Shown here piece by piece: positions 48,314 through 57,826 of a DNA stretch of 64,000 bases. Under the pieces are notes generated by a model, which was not told the DNA's origin, did no database searches, and saw nothing but the letters and a program-made list of their open reading frames with translations. The translations under genes and the position numbers were made by a program. This DNA comes from Christensenellaceae bacterium (GTDB lineage Bacteria > Bacillota > Clostridia > Christensenellales > Christensenellaceae): positions 1,116,001 through 1,180,000 of the forward strand of contig AP025580.1 in NCBI GenBank assembly GCA_022846035.1, given 5' to 3'. Positions within the stretch are counted from its first letter, which is position 1, and every line of letters starts with the position of its first letter.

Positions 48314-50521
48314 GTGTACGCAAAAGTGATCGTTGATATTGCACATACCCAGGTCGACAGGGTATTTGAGTATCTAGTTCCGCAGCAAATGAATATTGCG
48401 CCGGGGATGCGCGTAAGCGTGCCCTTTGGAAAAAGCAAAACAACCGATGGGATTGTGATCGGCCTTTGTGAAACACCTGAATTTCCGGCGGAAAAAATCA
48501 AGCCCATTTATCGTCCGCTCGAGGATTTCTGCGCGCTTACCAAAGAACAGATCGCGTTGGCTGAATTCATTAAAGAAAAGTATAATACGACGCTGGCAAC
48601 GGCACTGCGTTTTATGATTCCCGCACAATTGCGCGGAGCAAAGGTCGGCGCAAAGACACAAAATACCGTTCGGCTGATCCTGGCGGGTTCCGATCTTGAA
48701 GCGGCCGAGCGGACTCTTTACAAGCCGGACGGCGCGGTAAAATTTTCAAGGCAGGCTGAAGTCCTCGAAAGGCTGAAAGAATGCGGCAGGCTTCCCCTAA
48801 AGGAGCTGCATGCCTCTGCGGTTCACGCCTTGGAGCGAAAAGGGATCGTCTGTGTGGAAAAGGAAGGAATACAGCGCGTTCCTTTCCAAAAAGATGTAGA
48901 GCAAATCAAGGATTATATCCTGACAGATACACAGCAGGCAATTCTGGATACGATCCGCACTTCCAAAAGCAAGTCTTTTCTGCTGCATGGCGTAACGGGA
49001 AGCGGCAAAACCGAGATTTATATTCGCACTATCCGCGATGCGCTTAAGGATGGCAAAACCGCGATTATGCTTGTACCGGAGATAGCTTTAACGCCGCAGA
49101 CATACCGTTTTTTAAAGCAGCGTTTTTCCGAGGATATTGCTGTTTTCCATTCGGGCCTTTCGGCCGGTGAACGCTATGACGAGTGGATGAAAGTAAAACG
49201 TGGCAGCGCGCGGATCGTGCTGGGGGCTCGCAGCGCGGTATTTGCGCCTGTGGAGAATCTGGGCGTGATTATTATCGACGAAGAGCATGAAACGAGCTAT
49301 AAGGCAGATAATTATCCAAAATACACAGCGCATGAAATCGCTCAAAAACGTTGCGAGTTAAACGGAGCGCGCCTGATCCTTGGCAGCGCGACCCCGCAGA
49401 TTGAAACATATTATCGTGCACTACAAGGCGGGTTTCAGATTTTGAAAATGCCAGAACGCCTGTTTGATTTAAAGCTGCCGCAAGTGGACATCGTAGATAT
49501 GCGCGCAGAGCTGCGCGCGGGTAACCGCACGGCTATCAGCGGAATGCTTTACGAGGCGCTTCGCGAGGTGCTGCGGCAAAAAAAACAGGCGATGCTGTTT
49601 TTAAACCGGCGGGGATATTCGACTTTTGTCATGTGCCGCTCGTGCGGATATGTGGTAAAATGCGACAGTTGCGATGTAACGATGACTTATCATAAGGCAA
49701 GCGATATATTAAAATGCCATTATTGCGGTAAAACAAAAACGCCCGGACAGGTCTGTCCGGAATGCGGCAAGCCGCATCTCAAATATTTCGGAGTGGGAAC
49801 GCAGCAAATCGAAGAACAGTTAAAGGAACTGTTTCCTAAGGCGCGCATTTTGCGGATGGACCTAGATACGACGACGACCAAGGATGCGCACATGAAGATA
49901 TTCGAGGATTTTGCGGCGCATAATGCGGATATTTTGATTGGTACGCAGATGATCACCAAGGGCTTCGACTTTGAAAACGTTACTTTGTCGGCGGTACTGG
50001 CGGCGGACACCATGCTCAATATCCCCGATTACCGCAGCGCGGAACGAACCTTTTCCCATATCACGCAAATCGCGGGGAGATCCGGCCGCAAGGAAGCGGG
50101 AAAGGTGATTTTGCAAACGTACAATCCCGATCACTATGCGGTACGCTATGCAAGCCGCCACGATTATGACGGATTTTATGATTACGAGATAAGAATGCGT
50201 GAAACGGCGATGTTGCCGCCGTTTTCAACATACGTGCAAATACAGTTTTCCGGCGAAAGACAGGAGCAGGTCATCGATGCGGTCAAAGAATTCATACATA
50301 AATTAAAATCCGTGTTATTGCCGCATAAACATGGTATAATAAGTATCAGGGCGGCGGAGGCCGCAATCAGACGAATCCGGAATATGGAACGGTATAATAT
50401 ACTCATTCACCTCAAAAATGACGAGGATGATTTGGTTCGCCTGATTTATAAAGTTTTTAATGAGTTTTCATATCATAACGTGCTTATCGGGATTGACATC
50501 AATCCGGTAAACATGGCTTAA
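48314..50521 (+). CDS. priA: primosomal protein N' (replication restart helicase PriA)
   Basis: Restarts stalled forks by loading DnaB at branched DNA. The 735-residue protein starts at GTG 48314, behind TGGAGG. It has the N-terminal DNA-binding domain (VDRVFEYLVP), Walker A GVTGSGKTEIY, DEEH box (IIIDEEHETSYK), the eight-Cys zinc module (CRSCG, CDSC, CHYCG, CPECG) between helicase lobes, and the motif QMITKGFDF. Confidence 0.97.
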   Translation: MYAKVIVDIAHTQVDRVFEYLVPQQMNIAPGMRVSVPFGKSKTTDGIVIGLCETPEFPAEKIKPIYRPLEDFCALTKEQIALAEFIKEKYNTTLATALRFMIPAQLRGAKVGAKTQNTVRLILAGSDLEAAERTLYKPDGAVKFSRQAEVLERLKECGRLPLKELHASAVHALERKGIVCVEKEGIQRVPFQKDVEQIKDYILTDTQQAILDTIRTSKSKSFLLHGVTGSGKTEIYIRTIRDALKDGKTAIMLVPEIALTPQTYRFLKQRFSEDIAVFHSGLSAGERYDEWMKVKRGSARIVLGARSAVFAPVENLGVIIIDEEHETSYKADNYPKYTAHEIAQKRCELNGARLILGSATPQIETYYRALQGGFQILKMPERLFDLKLPQVDIVDMRAELRAGNRTAISGMLYEALREVLRQKKQAMLFLNRRGYSTFVMCRSCGYVVKCDSCDVTMTYHKASDILKCHYCGKTKTPGQVCPECGKPHLKYFGVGTQQIEEQLKELFPKARILRMDLDTTTTKDAHMKIFEDFAAHNADILIGTQMITKGFDFENVTLSAVLAADTMLNIPDYRSAERTFSHITQIAGRSGRKEAGKVILQTYNPDHYAVRYASRHDYDGFYDYEIRMRETAMLPPFSTYVQIQFSGERQEQVIDAVKEFIHKLKSVLLPHKHGIISIRAAEAAIRRIRNMERYNILIHLKNDEDDLVRLIYKVFNEFSYHNVLIGIDINPVNMA

Positions 50522-50535
50522 ACGGAGGACAAAAA

Positions 50536-51030
50536 GTGGCTACAAGAACAATATTGGAAGGGGATAACCCAAGATTAAGAAAAATTTCCAGGCCGGTCGG
50601 CAATATCAACCAGAGAATATTGGACCTGCTTGACGATATGGCACAGACAATGTATGAGGCGCGGGGCGTAGGTCTTGCCGCGCCGCAGGTAGGCGTTCTG
50701 AGGCGCGTCGTTGTGATCGACGTGGGGGAAGGGCTGATTGAACTGATCAATCCCGAGATCGTGAGCGCGGAGGGTACGCAGAGAGAAGAAGAAGGCTGTC
50801 TTTCCTTGCCGGACGATACAGGCTATGTAATCCGGCCGCAAAAGGTTGTTGTCAAGGCTCTTGACCGCAGCGGCGAAGAAAGGGAATATACGGGCGAAGG
50901 GCTGTTGGCGCGTGCATTTGCACATGAAATAGACCATCTGGACGGCGTATTGTTTACGGATAAAATGGTAGAACGTATCATAGACGACGATCACGACGGA
51001 GAACAGGACGAGCATGAAGCAGAACTTTAA
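50536..51030 (+). CDS. def: peptide deformylase
   Basis: Removes the formyl group from nascent N-terminal Met. GTG start 50536 after CGGAGG gives 164 residues. The three metal motifs are present: GVGLAAPQVG (about 45), EEGCLSLPD with the Cys ligand (about 90) and HEIDHLDG (about 132). The last residues are an acidic tail (DDDHDGEQDEHEAEL) not needed for the fold. It overlaps fmt by 17 bases. Confidence 0.96.
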   Translation: MATRTILEGDNPRLRKISRPVGNINQRILDLLDDMAQTMYEARGVGLAAPQVGVLRRVVVIDVGEGLIELINPEIVSAEGTQREEEGCLSLPDDTGYVIRPQKVVVKALDRSGEEREYTGEGLLARAFAHEIDHLDGVLFTDKMVERIIDDDHDGEQDEHEAEL

Positions 51031-51982
51031 GATCGTATTTATGGGGACGCCGGATTTCGCCGTTCCCATTTTACAAATGCTGATAGACGAAGAATATGAC
51101 GTCGCTGCGGTGTTCACGCAGCCGGACCGAAAGGCAGGCAGAGGACATAAACAGGCGCCGCCGCCTGTGAAAATTTTAGCGCAAACGGCTGGCATACCGG
51201 TGTACCAATTTGAAAAAGTAAGCGGCGAGCAAGGCGTGGCGGCCCTAAAGGCCATAGAGCCCGACCTGATGATAACGGCGGCATACGGGCATATCCTGAC
51301 ACAGGAAATTTTGGATATTCCGTCGATGGGCTGTATCAACGTACATGCATCCCTGCTACCCAAGCTGCGCGGCGCGGCGCCGATTCAGTGGGCGATCATC
51401 AACGGAGAGACAAAAACGGGTGTTACGACCATGTATACGGTGCGCGCGCTTGACGCCGGAGATATTTTGGAACAGGCTGAAACGGATATTGCGGACGATA
51501 TGACTGCCGGACAGCTTTATATACGGTTGAGTGAATTGGGAGCGCGGGTATTAAAGCGAACGCTTGAAAAACTGCAGGCCGGTACGCTTAAGAGAACACC
51601 GCAAAGAGAAGAGGATGCGACTTATTTCCCAATGTTCAAAAAAGGATTTGGGGAGATTGATTTTTCCAGGACATCCTATGAGATTGTAAATTTTATCCGT
51701 GGCATAAATCCCGCGCCCGGCGCTTATGCTATGTACGGCGAAGAAAAGATCAAGATTTTTCGCGCTTCGGCAGGCGATTATGCTGGAACTGAAAAATGCG
51801 GAACTGTAATTTTTGCGAATGACAAGCAGGGATTAGGCGTCAAAACGGGCGACGGACTTATTCTTCTTGAAGAAATACAGAGGCAGGGCGCAAGGCGCAT
51901 GCCGGCGAAAGACAGCTTGCGCGGCAAAAAAATCGAAAGCGGATACCGGTTTCAGGCCAAAAGAATGGGGAACAATGATTGA
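51014..51982 (+). CDS. fmt: methionyl-tRNA formyltransferase
   Basis: Formylates initiator Met-tRNA with 10-formyl-THF. The 322 residues show VFMGTPDFAVPIL at the N-terminus, the folate-site NVHASLLPKLRGAAPIQWAI (about 108-127, shown here as SLLPKLRGAAPI) and a C-terminal OB-like domain from about 205. It is paired with def, its functional counterpart, and overlaps the next gene by 4 bases. Confidence 0.97.
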   Translation: MKQNFKIVFMGTPDFAVPILQMLIDEEYDVAAVFTQPDRKAGRGHKQAPPPVKILAQTAGIPVYQFEKVSGEQGVAALKAIEPDLMITAAYGHILTQEILDIPSMGCINVHASLLPKLRGAAPIQWAIINGETKTGVTTMYTVRALDAGDILEQAETDIADDMTAGQLYIRLSELGARVLKRTLEKLQAGTLKRTPQREEDATYFPMFKKGFGEIDFSRTSYEIVNFIRGINPAPGAYAMYGEEKIKIFRASAGDYAGTEKCGTVIFANDKQGLGVKTGDGLILLEEIQRQGARRMPAKDSLRGKKIESGYRFQAKRMGNND

Positions 51983-53277
51983 ATGCCAGACAGGTAGCGC
52001 TGGATGTATTATCCGATGTGCTGAAAAAACAAAGTTATTTGAATCTTGAATTGAAACGCGTACTGAAACCGTCGTGGCCCCTTGAGGATAGACGGTTTAT
52101 TACCGCACTCGTTAATACGACGATAGAAAACCTCTGCCGGATCGATTATATCCTGCGGCAATTTACCGCAGGGAAGAGATTGCATACGGTCATCAGGAAT
52201 ATTTTACGGCTGGGCGTATGCCAACTGGCTTTTTTTGAGTCCGTGCCTGTATCGGCGGCAGTCAATGAAAGCGTTAAACTGGCCGCCGGCAGCAATAAGC
52301 CGCAGCTTAAAGGCTTTGTCAACGCTGTACTGCGCAATATCTCCAAAAATCTGGGAAAAATCACCTATCCAGACCGTAAAAAAGATACGGCCGGTTTTTT
52401 TCATGTTTTTTATAGCTACCCCAAATGGCTGTGCGAAAAATATATCGCAGATTATGGAAGTGATTTTACGGAGCAGATGCTTTCTTATAGCGCGGATCCT
52501 TCGCTTACATGTATCCGTGTCCATAATCGGGAGCGGTTTTGCGCGACAGATCAATTTTTGCCCGCAAAATACAGTCAGGACGCTTATTATATCAAAAACG
52601 CATCCGACATCGAAAATATGCCGATGTTTACGGATGGGACCATCACCGTTCAGGGAGAGGCGTCTATGCTGTGCGTACAGGCCGCCCGTATCGGCGGGAA
52701 AAGCAATGTGCTCGACGCATGCGCAGCCCCCGGCGGGAAAAGCGCATATGCCGCACTGCTGGCAGAGGACGGGCATGTAACGGCTATGGAACTGCATGGA
52801 CACCGCGCGGAACTGATCCGGAAAACTTTTGACAGGCTGCACGTCCGCAATGCGGATATTTGTGTGGCCGACGCGTCGCGCTACGAAGAAGACTTAAAGG
52901 AACGATACGATGTCGTCATGGTCGATGCGCCGTGTTCCGCTTTAGGGCTTTTGTACCGCAAGGCGGACATCAAAATATTCAAAAACGAAACGGATATTGC
53001 AGGGCTGGTCAATATACAAAGAAAGCTGCTGGATACCTGCTGCCAATATGTTAAAACCGGCGGTACGCTTTTTTATTCCACCTGCACCATCGACCGGCAG
53101 GAAAATGAAGAGAATGTGCAATGGTTTTTAGATAATCATGCGGATTTTTTTGGCGCGGAACTTAAAGACTCCTTGCCGGATAAGCTAAAACCATATGCGA
53201 AAAAACATGCTTTGCAGTTGTTTCCGCATCGTGACGGAATCGACGGATTTTTTATGGCGAGGCTGCAAAAGAAATGA
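51979..53277 (+). CDS. rsmB: 16S rRNA (cytosine(967)-C(5))-methyltransferase
   Basis: Methylates C967 of 16S rRNA. The N-terminal NusB-like RNA-binding domain (about 1-135) is followed by a SAM methyltransferase domain with DACAAPGGKSAYAA, the Cys of VDAPCSALG and the catalytic Cys of YSTCTI. It has to start at TTG 51979, inside the fmt stop, because no ATG or GTG in this frame is near; GGGGA lies eight bases upstream. 432 residues, normal length. Confidence 0.93.
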   Translation: MNARQVALDVLSDVLKKQSYLNLELKRVLKPSWPLEDRRFITALVNTTIENLCRIDYILRQFTAGKRLHTVIRNILRLGVCQLAFFESVPVSAAVNESVKLAAGSNKPQLKGFVNAVLRNISKNLGKITYPDRKKDTAGFFHVFYSYPKWLCEKYIADYGSDFTEQMLSYSADPSLTCIRVHNRERFCATDQFLPAKYSQDAYYIKNASDIENMPMFTDGTITVQGEASMLCVQAARIGGKSNVLDACAAPGGKSAYAALLAEDGHVTAMELHGHRAELIRKTFDRLHVRNADICVADASRYEEDLKERYDVVMVDAPCSALGLLYRKADIKIFKNETDIAGLVNIQRKLLDTCCQYVKTGGTLFYSTCTIDRQENEENVQWFLDNHADFFGAELKDSLPDKLKPYAKKHALQLFPHRDGIDGFFMARLQKK

Positions 53278-54302
53278 AAAATTTACTGGATTACAGTCTT
53301 ACTGAATTGCAGGAATTATTGAAAGAATTCAATGAAAAGCCGTTTCGCTCAAAACAGGTCATGAGATGGCTGGCGCAGGGAAAGCGGTTTGACGAAATGA
53401 CGGATCTGCCTGCTTTATTGCGCGCCAGACTGAAAGAAAATTTCAGCGAGGGGTACGCCGATACGCTCAAAGTTCTGGAGTCAGATGACGGAACGAAAAA
53501 ATATCTCTTCGGGTTTCAGGACGGCTGCACGGTAGAAAGCGTTTTCATGCAAAAGAATTACGGCAATACGATTTGTGTTTCGACACAGGTCGGATGCAGG
53601 ATGGGCTGCGCGTTTTGCGCGTCCGGCGGGAACGGGCTGAAAAGGAGTTTGAGTGCAGGAGAGATTCTTGCGCAGATTGTAGCAGTCAATGCGGCGCAAG
53701 GCGCAGGGCGCAATATCACCAACGTCGTGCTGATGGGGATGGGCGAACCTCTTGATAATTATGGGAATGTCGTAAAATTCCTGAAACTGGTCAATGCGCC
53801 CGAGGGCTTTGGCATGGGAATGCGGAATATTTCGCTCTCCACCTGTGGGTTGGTACCTAAAATGCTGGCCTTTGCGCAAGAGGGCCTGCCGGTTACGCTT
53901 TCTGTGTCACTGCATGCCGCAAGCGACGAAAAGCGCAGACAAATTATGCTTGTTGCGCAGCGCTATTCCGTCAAAGAAATCATAAGCGCGGCAAATAACT
54001 ACTTTTTAAAAACAGGCAGACGTATTATAATAGAATACGCCGTGATAGACGGCTTGAATGACGGAGCGGAGGATGTGGAGCTTTTAAAGCAATTGCTTTT
54101 GGGGCTTAACTGCCACATCAATCTGATTCCGCTGAACGATAATATAGGCGTAACGCTAAAAGCTCCCGCCAGGAGAAAGGTGTATGCGTTCTGCGACATG
54201 CTTGAAAAGGCGGGTCTGTCCGCTACTGTGCGCAAGTCAATGGGGAGCGACATTGCGGGTGCCTGCGGACAGCTTAAACAGCAATATATATCCGGACAGT
54301 AA
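53274..54302 (+). CDS. rlmN: dual-specificity RNA methyltransferase RlmN
   Basis: Radical SAM enzyme that makes 2-methyladenosine in 23S rRNA (A2503) and some tRNAs. The 342-residue protein has the cluster motif CRMGCAFCASG (CX3CX2C, about 110) and VLMGMGEPLDNY. The C-terminal catalytic Cys in GACGQL (about 333) and the second catalytic Cys in STCGLVP are present. ATG overlaps the rsmB stop. Confidence 0.96.
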   Translation: MKNLLDYSLTELQELLKEFNEKPFRSKQVMRWLAQGKRFDEMTDLPALLRARLKENFSEGYADTLKVLESDDGTKKYLFGFQDGCTVESVFMQKNYGNTICVSTQVGCRMGCAFCASGGNGLKRSLSAGEILAQIVAVNAAQGAGRNITNVVLMGMGEPLDNYGNVVKFLKLVNAPEGFGMGMRNISLSTCGLVPKMLAFAQEGLPVTLSVSLHAASDEKRRQIMLVAQRYSVKEIISAANNYFLKTGRRIIIEYAVIDGLNDGAEDVELLKQLLLGLNCHINLIPLNDNIGVTLKAPARRKVYAFCDMLEKAGLSATVRKSMGSDIAGACGQLKQQYISGQ

Positions 54303-54312
54303 GGGAATTGTT

Positions 54313-55050
54313 ATGAAAACTGTAGCAAAAAGTCATGTTGGTAAAATCAGGACAGTCAATGAGGATACGATCTTTGTACATACGGACGGCAATCCATGCT
54401 ATATGATGGTTGCTGACGGCATGGGCGGACATGCGGCAGGCGAGGTTGCCAGCAAAATCACATGTGATTCAATCCGCGATTATATCGACAAACACCGCTT
54501 GGAGGTTTTGAAAAAAGAAGATATACTCAAGGCGATCGATTTTGCAAATACGCGTTTACGCTGTGAAATGGATAAAAACGAAAAACTTAAGGGCATGGGC
54601 ACGACGCTGACGTTTGCCGCCGTCAACGGCGACGAGATCATTGTGGCGCAGGTTGGAGATTCCCGTGCATACCACTTTAACGGGGAGGTCATCCGCAAGG
54701 TCACGGATGATCATACCTATGTGCAATACCTGATCGACAGCGGAGTGATCAAAAACAACGCGGCGGATGATTATCCTTTCAAAAACATCATTACGCGCGC
54801 AGTAGGCATGAAAGATTTAAAAATCGATTTCTTTGAATTTAAATGGGCGCATAATGATATGCTTCTTCTTTGCTCGGACGGTCTTACCAATTATGCAAAT
54901 GAAATGATACTCAAACAGGTTTTGGCGTCTGACGGCAGTCTTAAGGATAAAACGGAAAAGCTGATCGACGTTGCCCTGCAGGGTGGCGGCAAGGATAATA
55001 TCTCTGTCATAATTGCACAGTATGACGAAAAAGGAGATGGGCAGGTATGA
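54313..55050 (+). CDS. stp: PP2C-type serine/threonine phosphatase (Stp/PrpC)
   Basis: Reverses phosphorylation by the neighbouring kinase PrkC. I take ATG 54313, ten bases after the rlmN stop, giving 245 residues that begin MKTVAKSHVGKIRTVNED as in the family; an upstream in-frame ATG lies in rlmN. Metal-binding Asp residues are in ADGMGGH (about 37) and SDGLTNY, with GGKDNISVI at the end. The stop overlaps the prkC ATG. Confidence 0.95.
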   Translation: MKTVAKSHVGKIRTVNEDTIFVHTDGNPCYMMVADGMGGHAAGEVASKITCDSIRDYIDKHRLEVLKKEDILKAIDFANTRLRCEMDKNEKLKGMGTTLTFAAVNGDEIIVAQVGDSRAYHFNGEVIRKVTDDHTYVQYLIDSGVIKNNAADDYPFKNIITRAVGMKDLKIDFFEFKWAHNDMLLLCSDGLTNYANEMILKQVLASDGSLKDKTEKLIDVALQGGGKDNISVIIAQYDEKGDGQV

Positions 55051-56954
55051 TTGAATCAAACATACTCCTTGCAGGACGTTACAGGCTGTTAAAGCAAATT
55101 GACGCGGGCGGTTCCGCGTATATTTACAAGGCGTTTGACGAAATGACGAAGCAAACGGTCGCGGTCAAGGTCCTAAAGCCCGAACTGACGGAAAACGAGG
55201 AGTTTATCCAACGGTTTAAAAAGGAAGTACAGGCGTCTCTTAAGTTAAGGCATGCCAATATTATCCGTGCATACGATGCAGGATATGATCACGGAACATA
55301 TTATATTGTCATGGACCTGATCGAAGGGAAAACACTCAAGCACCTCATCAATATCAACGGGCCGTTGCCGCTCAAGTATGTGGTAAGCGTGGCCAAAAAG
55401 TTATGCCTGGCGTTGGAATATGCGCATGTGAAAGGCTTTGTACACCGTGATATTAAACCGCATAATGTCATGATCGATATGACGGGCGAGCCGTATATCG
55501 CCGATTTTGGTATTGCCAAAAATATCGCGCAGAATACCATCACCGTGGAGGACAACAGCGTGATGGGATCCGTGCATTATTTTTCCCCCGAGCAAGCGCG
55601 GGGCGAGCGCGCAGACAAGCGCTCCGATATTTATTCCCTGGGGATACTGATTTATGAAATGTTGTGCGGAAAGGTACCTTTCGATGCGGACAGCTCGGTT
55701 GCGATCGCCTTAAAGCACATCAACGATGAAATGCCCGATGTGACAAAACTTGTTTCCGGCGTGCCGGAAAGCGTCAATAAGATCATCCAAAAGGCGACAC
55801 AAAAAGATAAACATTTCCGCTATAAGTCCGCATTTAATATGTATGAGGATTTGCAGCGATGCTTAAGCGAACCGGACGGAGCATATATCCGCTATACGGA
55901 AAGCAAACGTACGCAGCAGCATATGGAAGAGATGCATGCACGCCGGTCGAAAAAAAGCCTGAAAAAGCTTGTCCTGACATATGGCATTGCCGCCGTGATC
56001 GTTGTGGCCATTATTTTCGCGGTGAGCGGGCTCATCAGCATAAACAGTTCAAAACCGCAGCCGATTCCGAATTTTGTCGGGATGACGCAGAAAAACGCCG
56101 CAGAGATGGCAAAAAACCTTGATATTGTGCCCACTATTACTTATGAAAACTCTTCGGAAGCGGAAAAGGATATTGTCATTGGGCAGGATCCCGCCGAGGG
56201 ATCGGAAGTGAAAAAGGGAGATCCCGTTACCTTTATCGTAAGCAATGGTACTGGCGCGGATACTATGCCAAACGTTTTAAATCTTGATATTGAGCAGGCA
56301 AAAAAAGTGCTTGCCGAGCAGGGCATTACGGTCAGCCGTGTTTTGGAACAAATCGACGGCGACGCGCCGATCAATGCCGTTGTCGATCAGGTGCCAAACG
56401 CCGGCGAATCCGTTGCCGAAAACGGCGGAACCGCTATCCTGACTGTAAAAAAAGCGCCGGATACCTTAAAGGTTATTATTTCCGATGTGCAGGGACAGCA
56501 AATCGGAGACGCCCTTACGCGCCTGAAAGCGGACGGCCTGGAAAAATTCTTTATTTATGACGAGCAAAGTACGGAAAAAGGCGGGATGATTCTTTCTCAA
56601 AGCCCGCAGGCCGGAACAGAACAGATTACCAGCAAACCGTTGAGCCTGCATATTTCGGAATTTGATTATAAACCATATTCGTATATTGGAACCATTGATG
56701 TCAGCGTGCCCAGCGACAATACTTCTGTAAAAATTGGAATACAGGGCTCGATCAACGACATTTCGGTTTATTATATTATATATGATCAGGTACTTTCGGC
56801 AGGACAGCAATCGATCCCGCTCGATGTCAAAAAGGTATTTGATTCAAGCGATGAAACGCTGAACAGGAAGCTTGTTGTGTTCCTAAACGATACGCTTGAT
56901 ACAAAGACACAGGCTCAGAGCGTAACGTTCAGCAGGGTTCAAGGAGGAAATTAG
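55047..56954 (+). CDS. prkC: PASTA-domain serine/threonine kinase
   Basis: Membrane kinase sensing peptidoglycan fragments. In 635 residues: Hanks kinase domain (about 10-275) with AVKVLKPEL, HRDIKPHNV, DFGIAK and SVHYFSPEQ; juxtamembrane basic segment; one membrane helix about 308-330 (AAVIVVAIIFAVSG core); then three PASTA repeats (each starting near IPNFVG, MPNVLN and LKVIISD) and a short extracellular end domain. Stp, PrkC and RsgA sit together as in most Bacillota. Confidence 0.97.
   Translation: MIESNILLAGRYRLLKQIDAGGSAYIYKAFDEMTKQTVAVKVLKPELTENEEFIQRFKKEVQASLKLRHANIIRAYDAGYDHGTYYIVMDLIEGKTLKHLININGPLPLKYVVSVAKKLCLALEYAHVKGFVHRDIKPHNVMIDMTGEPYIADFGIAKNIAQNTITVEDNSVMGSVHYFSPEQARGERADKRSDIYSLGILIYEMLCGKVPFDADSSVAIALKHINDEMPDVTKLVSGVPESVNKIIQKATQKDKHFRYKSAFNMYEDLQRCLSEPDGAYIRYTESKRTQQHMEEMHARRSKKSLKKLVLTYGIAAVIVVAIIFAVSGLISINSSKPQPIPNFVGMTQKNAAEMAKNLDIVPTITYENSSEAEKDIVIGQDPAEGSEVKKGDPVTFIVSNGTGADTMPNVLNLDIEQAKKVLAEQGITVSRVLEQIDGDAPINAVVDQVPNAGESVAENGGTAILTVKKAPDTLKVIISDVQGQQIGDALTRLKADGLEKFFIYDEQSTEKGGMILSQSPQAGTEQITSKPLSLHISEFDYKPYSYIGTIDVSVPSDNTSVKIGIQGSINDISVYYIIYDQVLSAGQQSIPLDVKKVFDSSDETLNRKLVVFLNDTLDTKTQAQSVTFSRVQGGN
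56942..56947 (+). promoter_or_regulatory. ribosome binding site of rsgA that decides an ATT start
   Basis: Perfect AGGAGG located nine bases before ATT 56957 and overlapping the prkC end. No ATG, GTG or TTG in the rsgA frame occurs until 57140, so this site supports initiation at ATT. Confidence 0.75.
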
Positions 56955-56956
56955 TT

Positions 56957-57826
56957 ATTCAAGGTCAAGGCAGGATCATCAAAGGAATCGGCGGTTTTTA
57001 TTACATCAGTGATGAAAACGGAATCGTATATGAATGTAAGGCGCGCGGCAGGTTTCGCAAGGAGGGGATCACGCCTTGCGTAGGGGACCGCGTAGTATTT
57101 GTTCCCCAGCCGGACGGCTATGCCGCAATAGAGGAGGTTTTGCCGAGGGACAATCAGCTCGTTCGTCCCGCAGTAGCCAATATCGACAGCGTAATCCTCG
57201 TCGTTTCCGCCGGTAAGCCGGATATTGATTTTTTATTGTGTGATAAAATGCTTGTGCAGGCAGACAGGCTGCATATTCATCCGGTGTTGGCGATCAATAA
57301 GACCGATCTGGACAGAGAAAACGCTTCGGCGATCAACGAGCAATATTCCTACTATGATACGATTTATGTTTCCGCGCTCGAAAAGCACGGAATCGACGAA
57401 CTGAAAGATATTATACGCGGCAAATGCGTTTGCCTGGCGGGGCAGTCCGCAGTGGGGAAATCCTCGCTTGTGAACGCCTTAAGCGAGGAGCTGCAACTGG
57501 AAACAGGCGCCATGAGCAGGAAGACGGAGCGGGGCAAGCATACGACGCGCCAAGCAGAACTTATCTACCTGCAGGATATTAACGCCTATATTGTAGATAC
57601 GCCCGGCTTTTCCATGTTCGATTTAAGCGGCATGGAGAAAATAGAATTGGGACAATATTACCGCGATATTGCCGAATATGCAGGGGAATGCCGTTTTTCG
57701 TCCTGCGTCCATAATCAGGAGCCCGGATGTGCGGTTAAGGCGGCGGTCGAGCGAGGCGAGATCAACCCAAACCGTTATGAACGATATTTAAAATTATTGA
57801 ATTTGATAGGGGAGAGAAAAGAATGA
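56957..57826 (+). CDS. rsgA: ribosome small subunit GTPase RsgA, with apparent ATT start
   Basis: Circularly permuted GTPase that aids late 30S assembly. From ATT 56957 the reading gives IQGQGRIIKGIGGFYYI, which matches the expected OB-domain beginning; the first ordinary start codon in frame (TTG 57140) would delete 61 residues and most of the OB fold. Motifs: NKTD (G4), GQSAVGKSSLVNAL (G1), DTPGF (G3) and a C-terminal zinc module (CRFSSCVHNQEPGC). The predicted length of 289 residues is normal. AGGAGG lies nine bases before ATT. It follows prkC immediately. Confidence 0.88.
   Translation: MQGQGRIIKGIGGFYYISDENGIVYECKARGRFRKEGITPCVGDRVVFVPQPDGYAAIEEVLPRDNQLVRPAVANIDSVILVVSAGKPDIDFLLCDKMLVQADRLHIHPVLAINKTDLDRENASAINEQYSYYDTIYVSALEKHGIDELKDIIRGKCVCLAGQSAVGKSSLVNALSEELQLETGAMSRKTERGKHTTRQAELIYLQDINAYIVDTPGFSMFDLSGMEKIELGQYYRDIAEYAGECRFSSCVHNQEPGCAVKAAVERGEINPNRYERYLKLLNLIGERKE

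Noticed and set aside
54184-54312. Longer start for the Stp phosphatase
   Set aside because: The added residues are read from the rlmN 3' end in another frame; ATG 54313 begins with the family sequence.
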